Shown here: piece after piece, positions 37,030-46,669 of the stretch
How positions within the stretch are numbered: the stretch's first letter is position 1
Layout of the letters: every line of letters starts with the position of its first letter
DNA from: Suipraeoptans intestinalis
GTDB taxonomy: Bacteria; Bacillota; Clostridia; Lachnospirales; Lachnospiraceae
NCBI RefSeq assembly: GCF_009696485.1
Contig: NZ_VULY01000018.1
Span: forward strand, 372,001 to 436,000
Direction of reading: 5' to 3'
Length of the DNA: 64,000 nucleotides
Made by a program: the position numbers and the translations under genes
The notes under the pieces: generated by a model
Databases searched by the model: none
What the model was told of the DNA's origin: nothing
What the model saw: only the letters and a program-made list of their open reading frames with translations

Positions 37030-37130
37030 GCTTGACAGCGATTTTCTGCGCGGCTTTACCGCAATCGCTGCAAGCCTTCTCATACGGCTTTGAGGTCGCT
37101 TTTGGCCGTCTCTTCTGCCGCTTTACAGCG
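37030..37130 (-). promoter_or_regulatory. Structured leader between pheT and queA
   Basis: Three hairpins can form on the transcript. AGCG/CGCT lies at 37119-37130 and ACGGC/GCCGT at 37084-37109. A long interrupted one at 37030-37075 (GCTTGCAGCGATT with AATCGCTGTCAAGC) encloses a GCGG/CCGC stem. There is no U run, so it is not an ordinary terminator, and no preQ1 riboswitch signature was found. The function is unknown. Confidence 0.4.
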
Positions 37131-37131
37131 T

Positions 37132-39549
37132 CTATTTTCGCAGTTCCACGCCAATTTCTTCCAACTGGCTTAGGATCTTCTCCATTGCTGTCGATACTTC
37201 CGCCTCTTCCAGTGTCTTATCCTTTGCCCGGAAGGTAATGGAGTAGGCCAGAGACTTGCAGCCCGGCTTGATCTGAGATCCCTCATACAGGTCAAACAGG
37301 TGGTAGCTCTCCAAGTACCTTCCTCCCTGTTTTTCTATGATCTCTTCGATTTCTCCTGCCAGTATCTTCTTGGGTACCAGGATACTGATATCCCTGGTCA
37401 TTGCCGGAAATCTTGCAATACCGGTATATTTTCGCTCAAAGGTTGCCTCTTTTACCACCTCCGGCATATCCAGGACTGCCACATACGCTCTCGTCCCGAT
37501 GCCATAGGTTTCTGCCACCTCCGGATGTACCTCTCCCAGATATCCCAGTTCTCTTTCCCGGTATAGCAGCTTTGCCTGCCGTCCCGGATGAAGGAAGGGT
37601 TTTCCGGCCTCCGGCTGGAAGGAAAGCTTTTGATCCAATCCCACCTTCTCCAAAAATTCTTCCACCACACCTTTCATCGTGTAAAAATCTCCCTCCCCGT
37701 ACATACCCAGGGTAAACTGCATCCGTTCCTCCGGCAGTTCTGTCAGGGGAAGTTCTTTCGGCAGATAGATATTTCCCAGTTCATACAGGCGAACATCCTT
37801 GTTTCTGCGGTTATAATTGGTTGCCAGAGAGGTCAGCATCCCATTTAGCGGAAGGGTTCTCATAATGCTGTAATCCTCTCCCAGCGGATTTAAGATCTCC
37901 ACTGCTCTTCTCCCCGCATCATCCTTTTCCAGCCTTAACCGGTCAAATACCTTGGGACTTTCAAAAGAATAGCACATTCCCTGATGGAAGCCGCAGTACT
38001 CTGCCATATCCCGTGCAATCTGCTCGATCCGCAGCTTAAACGGAAGCTTGCCTGTCGTCGCCTCTCCTCTTGGGAGGGTGGTGGGAATATTGTCATACCC
38101 AAAGAACCTTGCTACCTCCTCTGCCACATCGGCGCTGCGCAGGATATCCTGGCGGAAGGTAGGCGCTACGATCTCTTCCGTTTCCGAATCCAGGCGCAGT
38201 TCCACTCTTTCCAGATAAGCCAGCATTTCTTCCCTGGTCAGGGAAGTTCCCAGCAGCCGGTTAATGCTGTCAGGCCGGAAAGGAACCCGGACTTCTTCTC
38301 TTTTCCGGGGATAAACATCCACGGCGCCTCCCACCACTTCTCCTGCTCCCATCTCTTCCAGAAGCTGGCAGGCACGATCCATGGCTGCCATGGCGTTATT
38401 GGGATCCAATCCCTTTTCAAATTTTCCGGACGCATCTGTCCGAAGTCCTACTTTTTTTCCGGATTTCCGGATATTGGTTCCATTAAAATTGGCTGCCTCC
38501 AGCAGAACAGTCTGTACGTTCTCCGTGATCATGGAATTTTCCCCTCCCATGATCCCTGCGATCCCAATGGATTTTTCTCCGTCACAGATCATCAGAACGG
38601 AAGGATCCAACTTTCTTTCCTGCCCGTCCAGGGTCACAAACGTTTCTCCTTCCTCTGCCCTTCTTACCACGATCCTTCTTCCTGCAATGGTATCCAGATC
38701 ATAGGAATGCATCGGCTGTCCGTACTCTTCCATCACGTAATTGGTAACATCCACCAGATTGTTGATGGGGCGGATCCCCACTGACGCCAGCCTTCTTTGC
38801 ATCCAAACCGGAGAAGGCCCTATTTTTACATTCTTTACCACTCTGGCGCAATATCTGGGACACAGCTCCTCTTCCCTGACCTCCACCGTAATATACTCGT
38901 TTGCATCTTCTTCATTTCCGGTGGGCGTCACCTGCGGCGGACAAAAGCTGCATCCAAAAGTAGCCGCCGCCTCTCTTGCGATCCCGGTCACACTGAAGCA
39001 ATCCACACGGTTGGAAGTCACTTCATACTCAAACACCACGTCCCGAAGGCCCAGCAGCTCCACTGCGTCCTCTCCCGCTTTGGCATCCTCCGGGAAAATA
39101 TAGATCCCGTTTTCCGGAGCTTCCGGATACATTTCCCTGGTTGCTCCCAGCTCCTCGATGGAGCACATCATCCCGAAGCTTTCTACGCCTCTCAGTTTTC
39201 CTTTTTTGATCCGGATTCCATTTGATTCCGCCCCTTTTTGATGTCCTGCCGCCACTGAACCTCCGTCCAGAACTACCGGAACCTTATGGCCTTCTCTCAC
39301 GTTGTCCGCCCCTGTTACGATCTGGACGGTCTGCTCTCCCACATTGACCTGACATACTATCAGCTTGTCGGCGTCGGGATGTTTTTCAATAGACAGAATC
39401 TCTCCTACTACGATCTTCTCCAGATGCGCATCCATCTGCCGGTATCCTTCTACCTTTGTCCCTGAAAGTGTCATTGCATCCGTATATTCCTGTGCCGTTA
39501 CAGCAAGGTCCGGCACATATGCTTTTATCCATGATAATGATGTATTCAT
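37132..39549 (-). CDS. pheT: Phenylalanyl-tRNA synthetase beta subunit
   Basis: This 805-residue subunit forms the (alpha-beta)2 enzyme with PheS. It has the N-terminal OB-fold tRNA-binding domain (VGEILSIEKHPDADKLIVCQVN), the B3/B4 editing region (AGIMGGENSMI, EAANFNGTNIRKSGK), a B5 domain, and the C-terminal FDX anticodon-binding domain (YTGIARFPAMTRDISI). The length is normal. It follows pheS after 109 bases and is under the phenylalanine T-box. Confidence 0.96.
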   Translation of the reverse strand: MNTSLSWIKAYVPDLAVTAQEYTDAMTLSGTKVEGYRQMDAHLEKIVVGEILSIEKHPDADKLIVCQVNVGEQTVQIVTGADNVREGHKVPVVLDGGSVAAGHQKGAESNGIRIKKGKLRGVESFGMMCSIEELGATREMYPEAPENGIYIFPEDAKAGEDAVELLGLRDVVFEYEVTSNRVDCFSVTGIAREAAATFGCSFCPPQVTPTGNEEDANEYITVEVREEELCPRYCARVVKNVKIGPSPVWMQRRLASVGIRPINNLVDVTNYVMEEYGQPMHSYDLDTIAGRRIVVRRAEEGETFVTLDGQERKLDPSVLMICDGEKSIGIAGIMGGENSMITENVQTVLLEAANFNGTNIRKSGKKVGLRTDASGKFEKGLDPNNAMAAMDRACQLLEEMGAGEVVGGAVDVYPRKREEVRVPFRPDSINRLLGTSLTREEMLAYLERVELRLDSETEEIVAPTFRQDILRSADVAEEVARFFGYDNIPTTLPRGEATTGKLPFKLRIEQIARDMAEYCGFHQGMCYSFESPKVFDRLRLEKDDAGRRAVEILNPLGEDYSIMRTLPLNGMLTSLATNYNRRNKDVRLYELGNIYLPKELPLTELPEERMQFTLGMYGEGDFYTMKGVVEEFLEKVGLDQKLSFQPEAGKPFLHPGRQAKLLYRERELGYLGEVHPEVAETYGIGTRAYVAVLDMPEVVKEATFERKYTGIARFPAMTRDISILVPKKILAGEIEEIIEKQGGRYLESYHLFDLYEGSQIKPGCKSLAYSITFRAKDKTLEEAEVSTAMEKILSQLEEIGVELRK

Positions 39550-39658
39550 TTTGATCCTCCTCTTTTCTGGTCTGTTTCTTTACTTTTTGGCCCGGTCGGC
39601 CGGGAGCCGCCTTTTGTCTGACGGCAACCCTGTTTCCCTGCCCGGCCGGCTGTCCTGT

Positions 39659-40678
39659 TTAAAACTGCTTCAAAAATCTTACGTCATTTTCATAGAGCAG
39701 ACGCATATCATCAATCTCATATTTCAACAGTGCGATCCGCTCCAGTCCCACACCAAAAGCAAATCCTGTATATTCCTCTGGATCAATTCCGCACATTTCC
39801 AGCACTCTGGGGTGTACCATTCCACACCCTAAAATTTCAATCCAGCCTGTCCCTTTACAGAACCGGCATCCCTTCCCCTTACATTTGAAGCAGGTCACAT
39901 CCACCTCTGCGCTTGGCTCTGTAAACGGGAAATGGTGGGGGCGGAATTTGGTCTTTGTGTCCTCCCCAAACAGCTCTTTTGCAAAGACTTCCAGCGTTCC
40001 CTTGAGATCGGAAAAGGAGATCTGTTTGTCGATCACCAGTCCTTCGATCTGATGGAAGGAAGGAGAATGGGTAGCGTCCACCTCATCGGAGCGGAACACT
40101 CTTCCCGGTGCGATAATACGGATCGGCGGCTTTTCTTTTTCCATCACACGCGCCTGTACCGGAGAAGTCTGGGTCCGCAAAACGATATCCTTTGTGATAT
40201 AAAAGGTGTCCTGCTCATCCTTTGCCGGATGATCTGCCTCAATATTCAGCTTTTCAAAATTGTACAGGTCATACTCTATTTCCGGGCCTTCCACCACTTC
40301 ATAGCCCATTCCCACAAAGATCCTCTCCACCTCTTCCAAGGCGATCATGTTGGGATGGCGGTGGCCGATCTGCTGCTTTTTGGACGGCAGGGTCACGTCG
40401 ATCACTTCCTGTCTCAGCTTCTCCTCCAGCATAACCTTATCCATTTTTTTCTTTGTTTCTTCCAGAAATGCCTCGATCTCCTCCCGCACTTCGTTGATCA
40501 TCTGACCCACCTGCGGTCTCTCCTCCGGCGGCACGTCCTTCATTCCTTTCAGCACCGTCGTCAATTTTCCCTTTTTTCCCAAAAATCTTACCTTGGCGTC
40601 ATTTAAGGTACCCGGCACATCCGCCGCCTCGATCATCCTCATTGCATCCTCTCTGATCTGTTCCAGCATTTCTTTCAT
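39659..40678 (-). CDS. pheS: Phenylalanyl-tRNA synthetase alpha subunit
   Basis: The 339-residue catalytic subunit has an N-terminal coiled-coil arm (residues 1-85) and class II motifs: HPNMIALEEVERIFVGMGYE, GRVFRSDEVDATHSPSFHQ (motif 2) and GFAFGVGLERIALL (motif 3). The CFKCKGKGCRFCKGTGW Cys cluster is usual for PheS of Firmicutes. It is the first gene after the T-box. Confidence 0.96.
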   Translation of the reverse strand: MKEMLEQIREDAMRMIEAADVPGTLNDAKVRFLGKKGKLTTVLKGMKDVPPEERPQVGQMINEVREEIEAFLEETKKKMDKVMLEEKLRQEVIDVTLPSKKQQIGHRHPNMIALEEVERIFVGMGYEVVEGPEIEYDLYNFEKLNIEADHPAKDEQDTFYITKDIVLRTQTSPVQARVMEKEKPPIRIIAPGRVFRSDEVDATHSPSFHQIEGLVIDKQISFSDLKGTLEVFAKELFGEDTKTKFRPHHFPFTEPSAEVDVTCFKCKGKGCRFCKGTGWIEILGCGMVHPRVLEMCGIDPEEYTGFAFGVGLERIALLKYEIDDMRLLYENDVRFLKQF

Positions 40679-40780
40679 AATGTTTCCTTCCTTCCACTTT
40701 CCATGAATTAGGGTTCTCCCCGTTTTCTCCCATTTTCCTTGCTATCAGTCTTTATTTCACAGGATGTACTTTTCTATAAA

Positions 40781-41031
40781 ACAAAAAATCCCCATCCCTG
40801 AAAAGGGACGAGGCTCACCCGCGATACCACCCTGATTCCCGCAATTATCTGCGGACACTCCAATCTGCGTAACGTGCAGTCTGCGTCATCTCTTACTGTA
40901 TCGGTTCGGAGATGCGGCTCAGGTGGGAACTTGGATCATCATCTGAACCGAAAAGAACTTCCAGCCAATGGTTCCTTCTCTCTGTCGGAAAATGATTCTC
41001 TACTAACACCGTCTTTGCCTTTTATGATTCC
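40781..41031 (-). promoter_or_regulatory. T-box leader, phenylalanine type
   Basis: The core AGGGTGGTATCGCGG (about 40819-40833) directly precedes a terminator before pheS. A UUC triplet at 40927-40929 in the context CAAG-UUC-CCACC is the likely specifier; it has the same AAG-NNN-C setting as UGC in the cysE leader. The specifier is inferred; the T-box itself is clear. Confidence 0.88.
40783..40813 (-). terminator. T-box regulated terminator before pheS
   Basis: CCTCGTCCCT pairs with AGGGATGGGG, loop TTTC, followed by six U. Confidence 0.85.
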
Positions 41032-41036
41032 TACTC

Positions 41037-41064
41037 ATTGTACCACAAAGTCTTTTTCTGTCAA
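41037..41064 (-). promoter_or_regulatory. Promoter of the pheS T-box transcript
   Basis: TTGACA at 41059-41064 and TACAAT at 41037-41042, spacer 16, with TGG before the -10. Confidence 0.7.
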
Positions 41065-41170
41065 GCCGGATTTTCCTCTCCTTCGGGACTCTCTTTCGGG
41101 TACTCATTTTCCCTTTTTTTCGAAGAAGTCATTCCCTCTCCGGACAGGTTTCCTCTGCTACATGAGCGTT

Positions 41171-42022
41171 TTATTCCCCCTGGGCGGAAGCGTCCTTCTC
41201 TTTTCCCTTTCTCTCCTGCAGCACCCGGTTCAGATTTCCGCCCAGCAACACGCAATACATACAGAAATACATCCAGAGCATGATCAGAACGATCGTTGCC
41301 AGGCTGCCGTACATATCTGAAAACCCTTTAAAAATGTCCAGATACATGGAAAACACCCAGGACACTGCCATCCAGCCTGTGGCTGCCGCAAAGGCCCCCA
41401 CGATCTGTTCCCGGATCCTGTGCTTTTTATTGGGTAAAAATTTGTAGATCATAAGAATAAACAGGATCAGCACCGGAAATGTAATCACTTCTCTCAGTTG
41501 GATCCACTTCGTTGCCATCCGTTCCATGACCGGTACATGCTCCTGTACCACCATCTGCAAAAGATTTCCAAATACTCCCAGTACCAGAAGGGAGATAATG
41601 ACCAGCAGGAAAAAAATCGTATAGATGGTAGAGCGGATCCGAATCACCACATAATTCCTGGTTTCCCGGCACCGATAGACCCCGTTCAGCCCTGTTGCCA
41701 TGGCCATGACTCCCTTGCCCGCCGACCACAACGCTACCAGCACCGTCAAAGGGATGATGGCTCTGGAACGGTTGTATACCTGATTGATGATAGAAGTGAT
41801 CATCGTGTGGACGGAGCTGGGAAACACCTGCATGGCCGCCGTCATCACGTCCGCTTTAGTTACCGGCGTATACTGCACCATCGTGATCATCAGCAGTAAA
41901 ATAGGGATCAGACACAGCATAAAAAAATAGGCAGACTGCGCGGCATAAGCTCCCACATGATTGTCTGCAATTTCCCGGGCGATCCCATCCAACTTTTCCA
42001 GCAGCCTGTTCCATACCTTCAT
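41171..42022 (-). CDS. YihY/BrkB family membrane protein
   Basis: This 283-residue protein has about six membrane segments and the family pattern DNHVGAYAAQSAYFFMLCLIP, LVALWSAGKGVMAMATGLNGVYRCRE, and LIMLWMYFCMYCVLLGGNLN near the C terminus. Some members were once called RNase BN, an assignment later withdrawn; the function is unknown, possibly transport. The start at 42022 follows GAGAGGAGAAC. The upstream frame runs into the 6S RNA gene and is not coding. Confidence 0.85.
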   Translation of the reverse strand: MKVWNRLLEKLDGIAREIADNHVGAYAAQSAYFFMLCLIPILLLMITMVQYTPVTKADVMTAAMQVFPSSVHTMITSIINQVYNRSRAIIPLTVLVALWSAGKGVMAMATGLNGVYRCRETRNYVVIRIRSTIYTIFFLLVIISLLVLGVFGNLLQMVVQEHVPVMERMATKWIQLREVITFPVLILFILMIYKFLPNKKHRIREQIVGAFAAATGWMAVSWVFSMYLDIFKGFSDMYGSLATIVLIMLWMYFCMYCVLLGGNLNRVLQERKGKEKDASAQGE

Positions 42023-42056
42023 GTCTGTTCTCCTCTCCCGTCTTCTCCTCATAGGA

Positions 42057-42083
42057 AAAGACAGCCAAACGACTGTCTTTTTC
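42057..42083 (-). terminator. Terminator of the 6S RNA gene
   Basis: AGACAGTC pairs with GGCTGTCT (one G-U), loop GTTT, followed by UUUUCC on the transcript. Confidence 0.75.
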
Positions 42084-42268
42084 TTGTTTGTATCCCGAAA
42101 TGCCGGTTCCTGTATTTTGACTCCTAGCTGGCGCCAGGTGGGTGTCCGCATCTGATTTTCTGTCTTCCACTGCAAAATCGGAGGCCTGACATATTACAGA
42201 GATATAAGAGTCCCGTTTAAAGTAATGTAGGTTCAAAATAACAGGAGTATCGCGCACCCCAGGTTCGT
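42058..42268 (-). ncRNA. ssrS: 6S RNA
   Basis: A stand-alone transcript of about 210 nt has a strong promoter and a terminator and does not code. Its 5' part CTGGGGTGCGCG and 3' part GCGGACACCCACCTGG pair as a closing stem of the 6S type (CTGRGRTG near the 5' end, CGGCAYCTC-like near the 3' end). A long interrupted central helix (GAACCTACATTACTTTAAAC against the CCTCC/GCAGTGG side) leaves an open bubble. 6S RNA mimics an open promoter and binds the sigma-A holoenzyme in stationary phase. The assignment rests on consensus recalled from known 6S RNAs and on length and context. Confidence 0.75.
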
Positions 42269-42274
42269 ACCCTC

Positions 42275-42303
42275 AGTATATAATATTTTTACAAATTTGA
42301 CAA
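42275..42303 (-). promoter_or_regulatory. Promoter of the 6S RNA gene
   Basis: TTGTCA at 42298-42303 and TATACT at 42275-42280, spacer 17. Confidence 0.75.
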
Positions 42304-42335
42304 GCCTTTTACAGGTCGGCCACCGGCAGGTCAAA

Positions 42336-44027
42336 TTAAGCCAGTTCTTCCACCAGTTTTTTCAGTGCCTCCACTGCTTCCTGCGGGAGCTTGTCATAGC
42401 CGCCTTTTGCTTCTGCAAAACGCTCTACTTCGTTGACACGATCCTGCATCCGTGCTTTCAACTGCTCCCTGTAGGATGCATCTTCCAGATCCGGAACAAA
42501 TCCTTCCCAGTCCATGATCTCAATGTCGGAGAAGGGGCCCCACTGTTTGAACTCTGCCTTCTTTTCCACGATCGCCTCCAGGATTCCCAGCGTGTCTGCC
42601 GGTTTTACCTTTTTGCCCATGAAGTCTCCTGTATTGATGATGTAGCAGTCTACCTGCTTTTCCTCTACCAGTTTTTTAAATTTCTCGTAGTCATTGACCA
42701 GCGGATATGTCCGGAAAGGATTCGCATAAGGCACCACCACCAGCTTATTGGGATCTACTCCCGGCGCCAGACGCTCTGCGGAAGAACGCTTGGTTGCCAG
42801 CGTTGCTCCCATGACAGACGCCAGCGCTGCTCCTTTTAATTTCACTACCGGCGGGATCGTAGGATCCTTCATGATCCAGAAGATCGCATTGACCGGAGCT
42901 TCGATCTTGTCCACACGGTTCGGAGACCACAGCTTGGACTTGATGGCACGTCCGTTTCCGTTACGGATATCTTCTGTAACCAGCTGCACCTTTCCGTCCT
43001 CGTCCAGCGTTGCCGAACAGTTCTGCGCAGTCAGAAGGTATTGATTATCCGGGCATCCCGTAGGATAGTCGGAGGTTTTGTCAAAGTAGGTCGGCTCAAT
43101 GGCGATGGAAGCACAGGTGTCTGTATTGATGATAAATGCATCGTCATGCAGCACCTTGATCTCATATTTTCCACCGTGCTTTGCATGGGTCAGAGTGGAT
43201 TTTCCGGATCCGGACAGTCCGTAAACGGAAGCTACAAACTTGGATCCGTCTGCCAGCAGATACTCTTTCTGTCCGCCGTGACAGGAAGCATATCCGTTTC
43301 TGTTGGCGATGGCCCATACCATGGTAAGGGTTCCCTTCTTGTGCTCTCCAAAGTAACGCATTCCCAGGATACATGCACAGTTTTGATCTGTGTTAAAGTA
43401 GCACAGGGTCTTGGGGTCGCTCAAACAGTCAAAGCTCACTCCCGGATTCTCCTCCGGCGTCCACTGCGGGTCTGAGAAAATATAAATATCCGGCTCTTTT
43501 CCATCTCCGATCAGCTTGGATTCTTTGTACATCTTCACGTACTCATCGGACATATACTGGAAGTTCAGCATCCAGGAATACATGATGTTTTCTTCTCCCT
43601 CCGGGATCAGAAGATGAACTCTTACCATAAATTCGGGATCCAGGCCTGCGTATACCGTTGCATGGTACATCGTCTTCCAGCGGGAGGTATAGATCGCATC
43701 CATTGCCACTTTGTCCAACGCCTCGCAGTCCACTCCCGGTTCTCCTGCGATCCTTCTTGCCGCAGCATAACGGCCGGTAATAGCGCCGTCGTTAAACAAC
43801 AATACCTTGGCGTCCCGGTCAAGACCGAACTCTTCTCCTCTATATACTGGCATATCCGTAACGATCGTACCCGGCGAATTTTTCGCCAGCTCATATGCCT
43901 CCTTCAGTGTCTCCACTTTTACTACATTGTTTCCATAAAACGCAGCCTCGATGATAGAACGGGTTTTGGAAAACCCAGTCTTTCCCGCACCGATCTCGCT
44001 GATTGGATAATACGCTTTTGTAGCCAT
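42336..44027 (-). CDS. pckA: Phosphoenolpyruvate carboxykinase, ATP type
   Basis: PckA interconverts oxaloacetate and PEP with CO2; in fermenters it often runs towards oxaloacetate and makes ATP. The 563-residue protein has the kinase-1a P-loop VYGLSGSGKSTLTHA, followed by VLHDDAFIIN with metal-binding Asp residues, FDCLSDPKTLCYFNTDQN and an Arg/Lys-rich substrate site. It is somewhat longer than E. coli PckA (540). The start at 44027 follows AAGGAGGAAGG; an upstream in-frame ATG is inside the promoter. Confidence 0.93.
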   Translation of the reverse strand: MATKAYYPISEIGAGKTGFSKTRSIIEAAFYGNNVVKVETLKEAYELAKNSPGTIVTDMPVYRGEEFGLDRDAKVLLFNDGAITGRYAAARRIAGEPGVDCEALDKVAMDAIYTSRWKTMYHATVYAGLDPEFMVRVHLLIPEGEENIMYSWMLNFQYMSDEYVKMYKESKLIGDGKEPDIYIFSDPQWTPEENPGVSFDCLSDPKTLCYFNTDQNCACILGMRYFGEHKKGTLTMVWAIANRNGYASCHGGQKEYLLADGSKFVASVYGLSGSGKSTLTHAKHGGKYEIKVLHDDAFIINTDTCASIAIEPTYFDKTSDYPTGCPDNQYLLTAQNCSATLDEDGKVQLVTEDIRNGNGRAIKSKLWSPNRVDKIEAPVNAIFWIMKDPTIPPVVKLKGAALASVMGATLATKRSSAERLAPGVDPNKLVVVPYANPFRTYPLVNDYEKFKKLVEEKQVDCYIINTGDFMGKKVKPADTLGILEAIVEKKAEFKQWGPFSDIEIMDWEGFVPDLEDASYREQLKARMQDRVNEVERFAEAKGGYDKLPQEAVEALKKLVEELA

Positions 44028-44061
44028 AGACCTTCCTCCTTCAAAGTTCAAAATTTTTTTC

Positions 44062-44090
44062 ATTATGCCACTTTTCTCCGGAAAAGTCAA
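44062..44090 (-). promoter_or_regulatory. Promoter of pckA
   Basis: TTGACT at 44085-44090 and CATAAT at 44062-44067, spacer 17, 35 bases before the start codon. Confidence 0.7.
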
Positions 44091-44168
44091 CGATTTATCA
44101 AAAATTTAACAATATTTTTGAAGGTTTTTCTCTTCTATTATTCAGTTTCTGCGTTTCGTTTTTCCTCT

Positions 44169-44217
44169 AAAACATAAAAATGCAGGATTTTCATTCTGAT
44201 CCTGCATTTTTATGTTT
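44169..44217 (-). terminator. Terminator after the 44296-44646 gene
   Basis: Arms AACATAAAAATGCAGGAT and ATCCTGCATTTTTATGTT are perfectly complementary over 18 bp with a short loop. It separates thrC and the small gene from pckA. Confidence 0.8.
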
Positions 44218-44295
44218 ATTCTTTTCTATACGCTCGTCCGACCCTGTCATTTCCCGCCGTAAAACTTCTTTGCTTCGTCATCTCCCCGGATCCGT

Positions 44296-44646
44296 CTAAA
44301 AATATTTTCGGTTCGTTTTTCCCAGGCAGATGGTAAACGCTCCAAGGCCCACCATGCAAAGAACCAGCATGACTCCTAAAAGCCTGCCTCCCTGCCCTGT
44401 AAATGCGTGAAACAGTTCCACTGCCCCATACACCAGTAAAAGCACTCCCATCCCTCCCATGGGCAGCAGCATTTCCTTGATGTACTGCTCTTTGTTTCTG
44501 CAATTGTCAGGATTTGTGCCTTTGGGCAACAGGATACTGTGGCTGATCCTTCCCTTAAATTTCATATTGTAAAAGCTGACCATCCAGTAAGCGCTGCAGG
44601 CTACCGCCAATATTCCGTACAATTCTTTCATCTTTCTGCTTTCCAT
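44296..44646 (-). CDS. Small membrane protein, unknown
   Basis: This protein is about 116 residues with three predicted membrane segments (about 8-26, 60-80, 88-108) separated by a polar loop with KGTNPDNCRNKEQY. It starts 20 bases after thrC and ends at a strong terminator, so it is the last gene of the leuC-leuD-thrC transcript. The start may be the second Met (44631). No family was recognised. Confidence 0.6.
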   Translation of the reverse strand: MESRKMKELYGILAVACSAYWMVSFYNMKFKGRISHSILLPKGTNPDNCRNKEQYIKEMLLPMGGMGVLLLVYGAVELFHAFTGQGGRLLGVMLVLCMVGLGAFTICLGKTNRKYF

Positions 44647-44666
44647 CCTCTCATTTTAGCCGATCC

Positions 44667-46160
44667 CTACACTTCCAGGATCTTTCTTACCGTTTCTTTC
44701 ATTTCATCCCGGTCACATTCCATCGTATGCAGCACCGTTGCCTCCAGAATCTCCTTGACCGCCTTCGGCATGGCCGTCCTTGAAACCTTCTCTAGCTGGT
44801 ACAGCAGAGACAGTTCATCCCCCTTCTCCTCTTTTCCCAGTGCAGCCAGGACACTTTTTACAAATTTATACGGGCTGGCAGTCGAGGCGATCAGGCAGGG
44901 GCTTTGTGCCTCTTCCCGGTACCGTCCGCATACAGTGGAAGCAACAGCCGTATGGGTATCCATAACATAGCCTGTCGCCTCATACACTCTGCGGATCTCC
45001 GCGGCGGTTTCCTCTTCTGTGGCATATCCGCCCTGAAACTCCCGCAGGTTTTTGCGCATCGTATCCGATATCCTATAGGAACCCTTTTCTTTCAGCTCCT
45101 CCATGCACACCCTTACTGCCTCTGCATCTTCCAAAGAAGCATGATACAGCAGCCTTTCCAGATTGCTGGAGATCAGGATGTCCATAGAAGGCGAGGTCGT
45201 CAGGATAAACTCCCTGTTTTTATCATAGCAGCCGGTTTCAAAGAAATCATACAGCACCTTATTTTCATTAGAAGCGCAGATCAGTCTGCCAATCGGCGCT
45301 CCCATCCGTTTTGCATAGTAGGCTGCCAGGATATTCCCGAAGTTCCCTGTGGGAACTACCACATCCAACGTCTCCCCGGGTTGTATCTCCTGATTTTCCA
45401 ACAGCTTCGCACAGGCGTACACATAATATACTACCTGAGGAAGCAGTCTTCCGATATTGATGGAGTTGGCCGAAGAAAAACGGTACCCCTTTTTCTTTAG
45501 TTCTTCCGCCATTCTCCGATCCTCAAACAGTGCCTTGACTCCGCTTTGTGCATGGTCAAAATTCCCGTGAAGCGCCACTACATCCACATTTGCACCCTTC
45601 TGCGTGACCATCTGCAGCTCCTGCACTTTGCTGACTCCGTTTTTGGGGTAAAACACGATGATCCGCGTCCCTTCCACGTCTGCAAAGCCAGCCATGGCAG
45701 CTTTTCCGGTATCTCCTGAGGTTGCCGCCAGGATCAGGATCTCTTCTTCCACCTGCTGTTTTTCCGCCGACACTGTCATCAAATGCGGAAGGATCGACAG
45801 AGCCATATCTTTGAATGCGATCGTTGCTCCGTGGAACAGTTCCAGGTAATACTCCTTTCCTATCTTGACCAGAGGAGCGATCTGCGAAGTATCAAATTTG
45901 TCATCATAGGCTTTTTCCACACAGCCTCTTAGCTCTTCCTCCGTAAAATCTGTCAGAAAAGCTCTCAGGACCGCATAGGCAGTCTCCTGATAATCCATTT
46001 TTCCAAATTGTTCCATGGTGTATGGGAGGGGCGGGATCTCTTCCGGAACATACAGGCCGCCGTCCGGAGCCAGTCCTCTCAGGATCGCCTGAGACGCCGT
46101 TACCTTCTCTCTGTCCCCTCTCGTGCTTTTATAATACAATTGTTTCTTATTTTCTTCCAT
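44667..46160 (-). CDS. thrC: Threonine synthase
   Basis: ThrC converts O-phosphohomoserine to threonine with PLP. The 497-residue protein is the long fungal/Gram-negative-like form: [19 protein letters not shown] at the N terminus, [18 protein letters not shown] with the PLP Lys, [13 protein letters not shown] and [19 protein letters not shown]. It overlaps leuD by 14 bases and so is translationally coupled to it. Grouping with leuCD suggests a branched-chain/threonine unit; both are aspartate- or pyruvate-derived precursors of isoleucine and leucine (inference). Confidence 0.95.
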   Translation of the reverse strand: MEENKKQLYYKSTRGDREKVTASQAILRGLAPDGGLYVPEEIPPLPYTMEQFGKMDYQETAYAVLRAFLTDFTEEELRGCVEKAYDDKFDTSQIAPLVKIGKEYYLELFHGATIAFKDMALSILPHLMTVSAEKQQVEEEILILAATSGDTGKAAMAGFADVEGTRIIVFYPKNGVSKVQELQMVTQKGANVDVVALHGNFDHAQSGVKALFEDRRMAEELKKKGYRFSSANSINIGRLLPQVVYYVYACAKLLENQEIQPGETLDVVVPTGNFGNILAAYYAKRMGAPIGRLICASNENKVLYDFFETGCYDKNREFILTTSPSMDILISSNLERLLYHASLEDAEAVRVCMEELKEKGSYRISDTMRKNLREFQGGYATEEETAAEIRRVYEATGYVMDTHTAVASTVCGRYREEAQSPCLIASTASPYKFVKSVLAALGKEEKGDELSLLYQLEKVSRTAMPKAVKEILEATVLHTMECDRDEMKETVRKILEV

Positions 46161-46668
46161 CCTGTCCTTCCTCTATCTCCTGCTTCCTGCCGTTGGTGTA
46201 GTTCACCAATCCGCCAGCCTGGATCAGCTTCTGCATAAACGCAGGAAACGGCTGTCCCTGAAAGCTGGTTCCCTTGGTTCGATTATAGATCTTTCCACTG
46301 TCAAAGTCTACCTCTACCTCATCTCCTGCTTCAATCCCTCTTGCCGCCTCCGGACACTCAATGATGGGGAGTCCGATATTGATGGCGTTTCTATAAAAAA
46401 TCCGCGCAAAGGTCTCCGCAATGATGCAGCTGACTCCGGCTGTTTTCAGGCAAAGAGGCGCGTGTTCCCTGGAAGAGCCGCAGCCAAAGTTCTTGTTGGC
46501 CACGATCATATCTCCTGGCCTTACGCTTCCCGCAAATTCCGGATCGATATCTGCCATGGCATGACTTGCCAGCTCCTGCGCATCGAAGGAATTCAGATAT
46601 CTTGCCGGAATGATCACATCCGTATCTACGTTGTCTCCATATTTGAAAATACGTCCTGCCGCTTTCAT
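46147..46668 (-). CDS. leuD: 3-isopropylmalate dehydratase small subunit
   Basis: This swivel-domain subunit is 173 residues long. Motifs are [37 protein letters not shown] (substrate-binding Ser/Arg) and [18 protein letters not shown]. The ATG at 46668 sits one base after the leuC stop behind AGGTG; a GTG nine bases earlier is less likely. Related homoaconitase and methylmalate subunits share the motifs, so specificity is inferred. Confidence 0.9.
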   Translation of the reverse strand: MKAAGRIFKYGDNVDTDVIIPARYLNSFDAQELASHAMADIDPEFAGSVRPGDMIVANKNFGCGSSREHAPLCLKTAGVSCIIAETFARIFYRNAINIGLPIIECPEAARGIEAGDEVEVDFDSGKIYNRTKGTSFQGQPFPAFMQKLIQAGGLVNYTNGRKQEIEEGQDGRK

Positions 46669-46669
46669 G

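Noticed and set aside
36932-37131. preQ1 riboswitch or a small gene upstream of queA
   Set aside because: No preQ1 pseudoknot or A-rich tail was found, and the 49-codon open frame has no start codon or ribosome site. Kept only as an unexplained structured leader.
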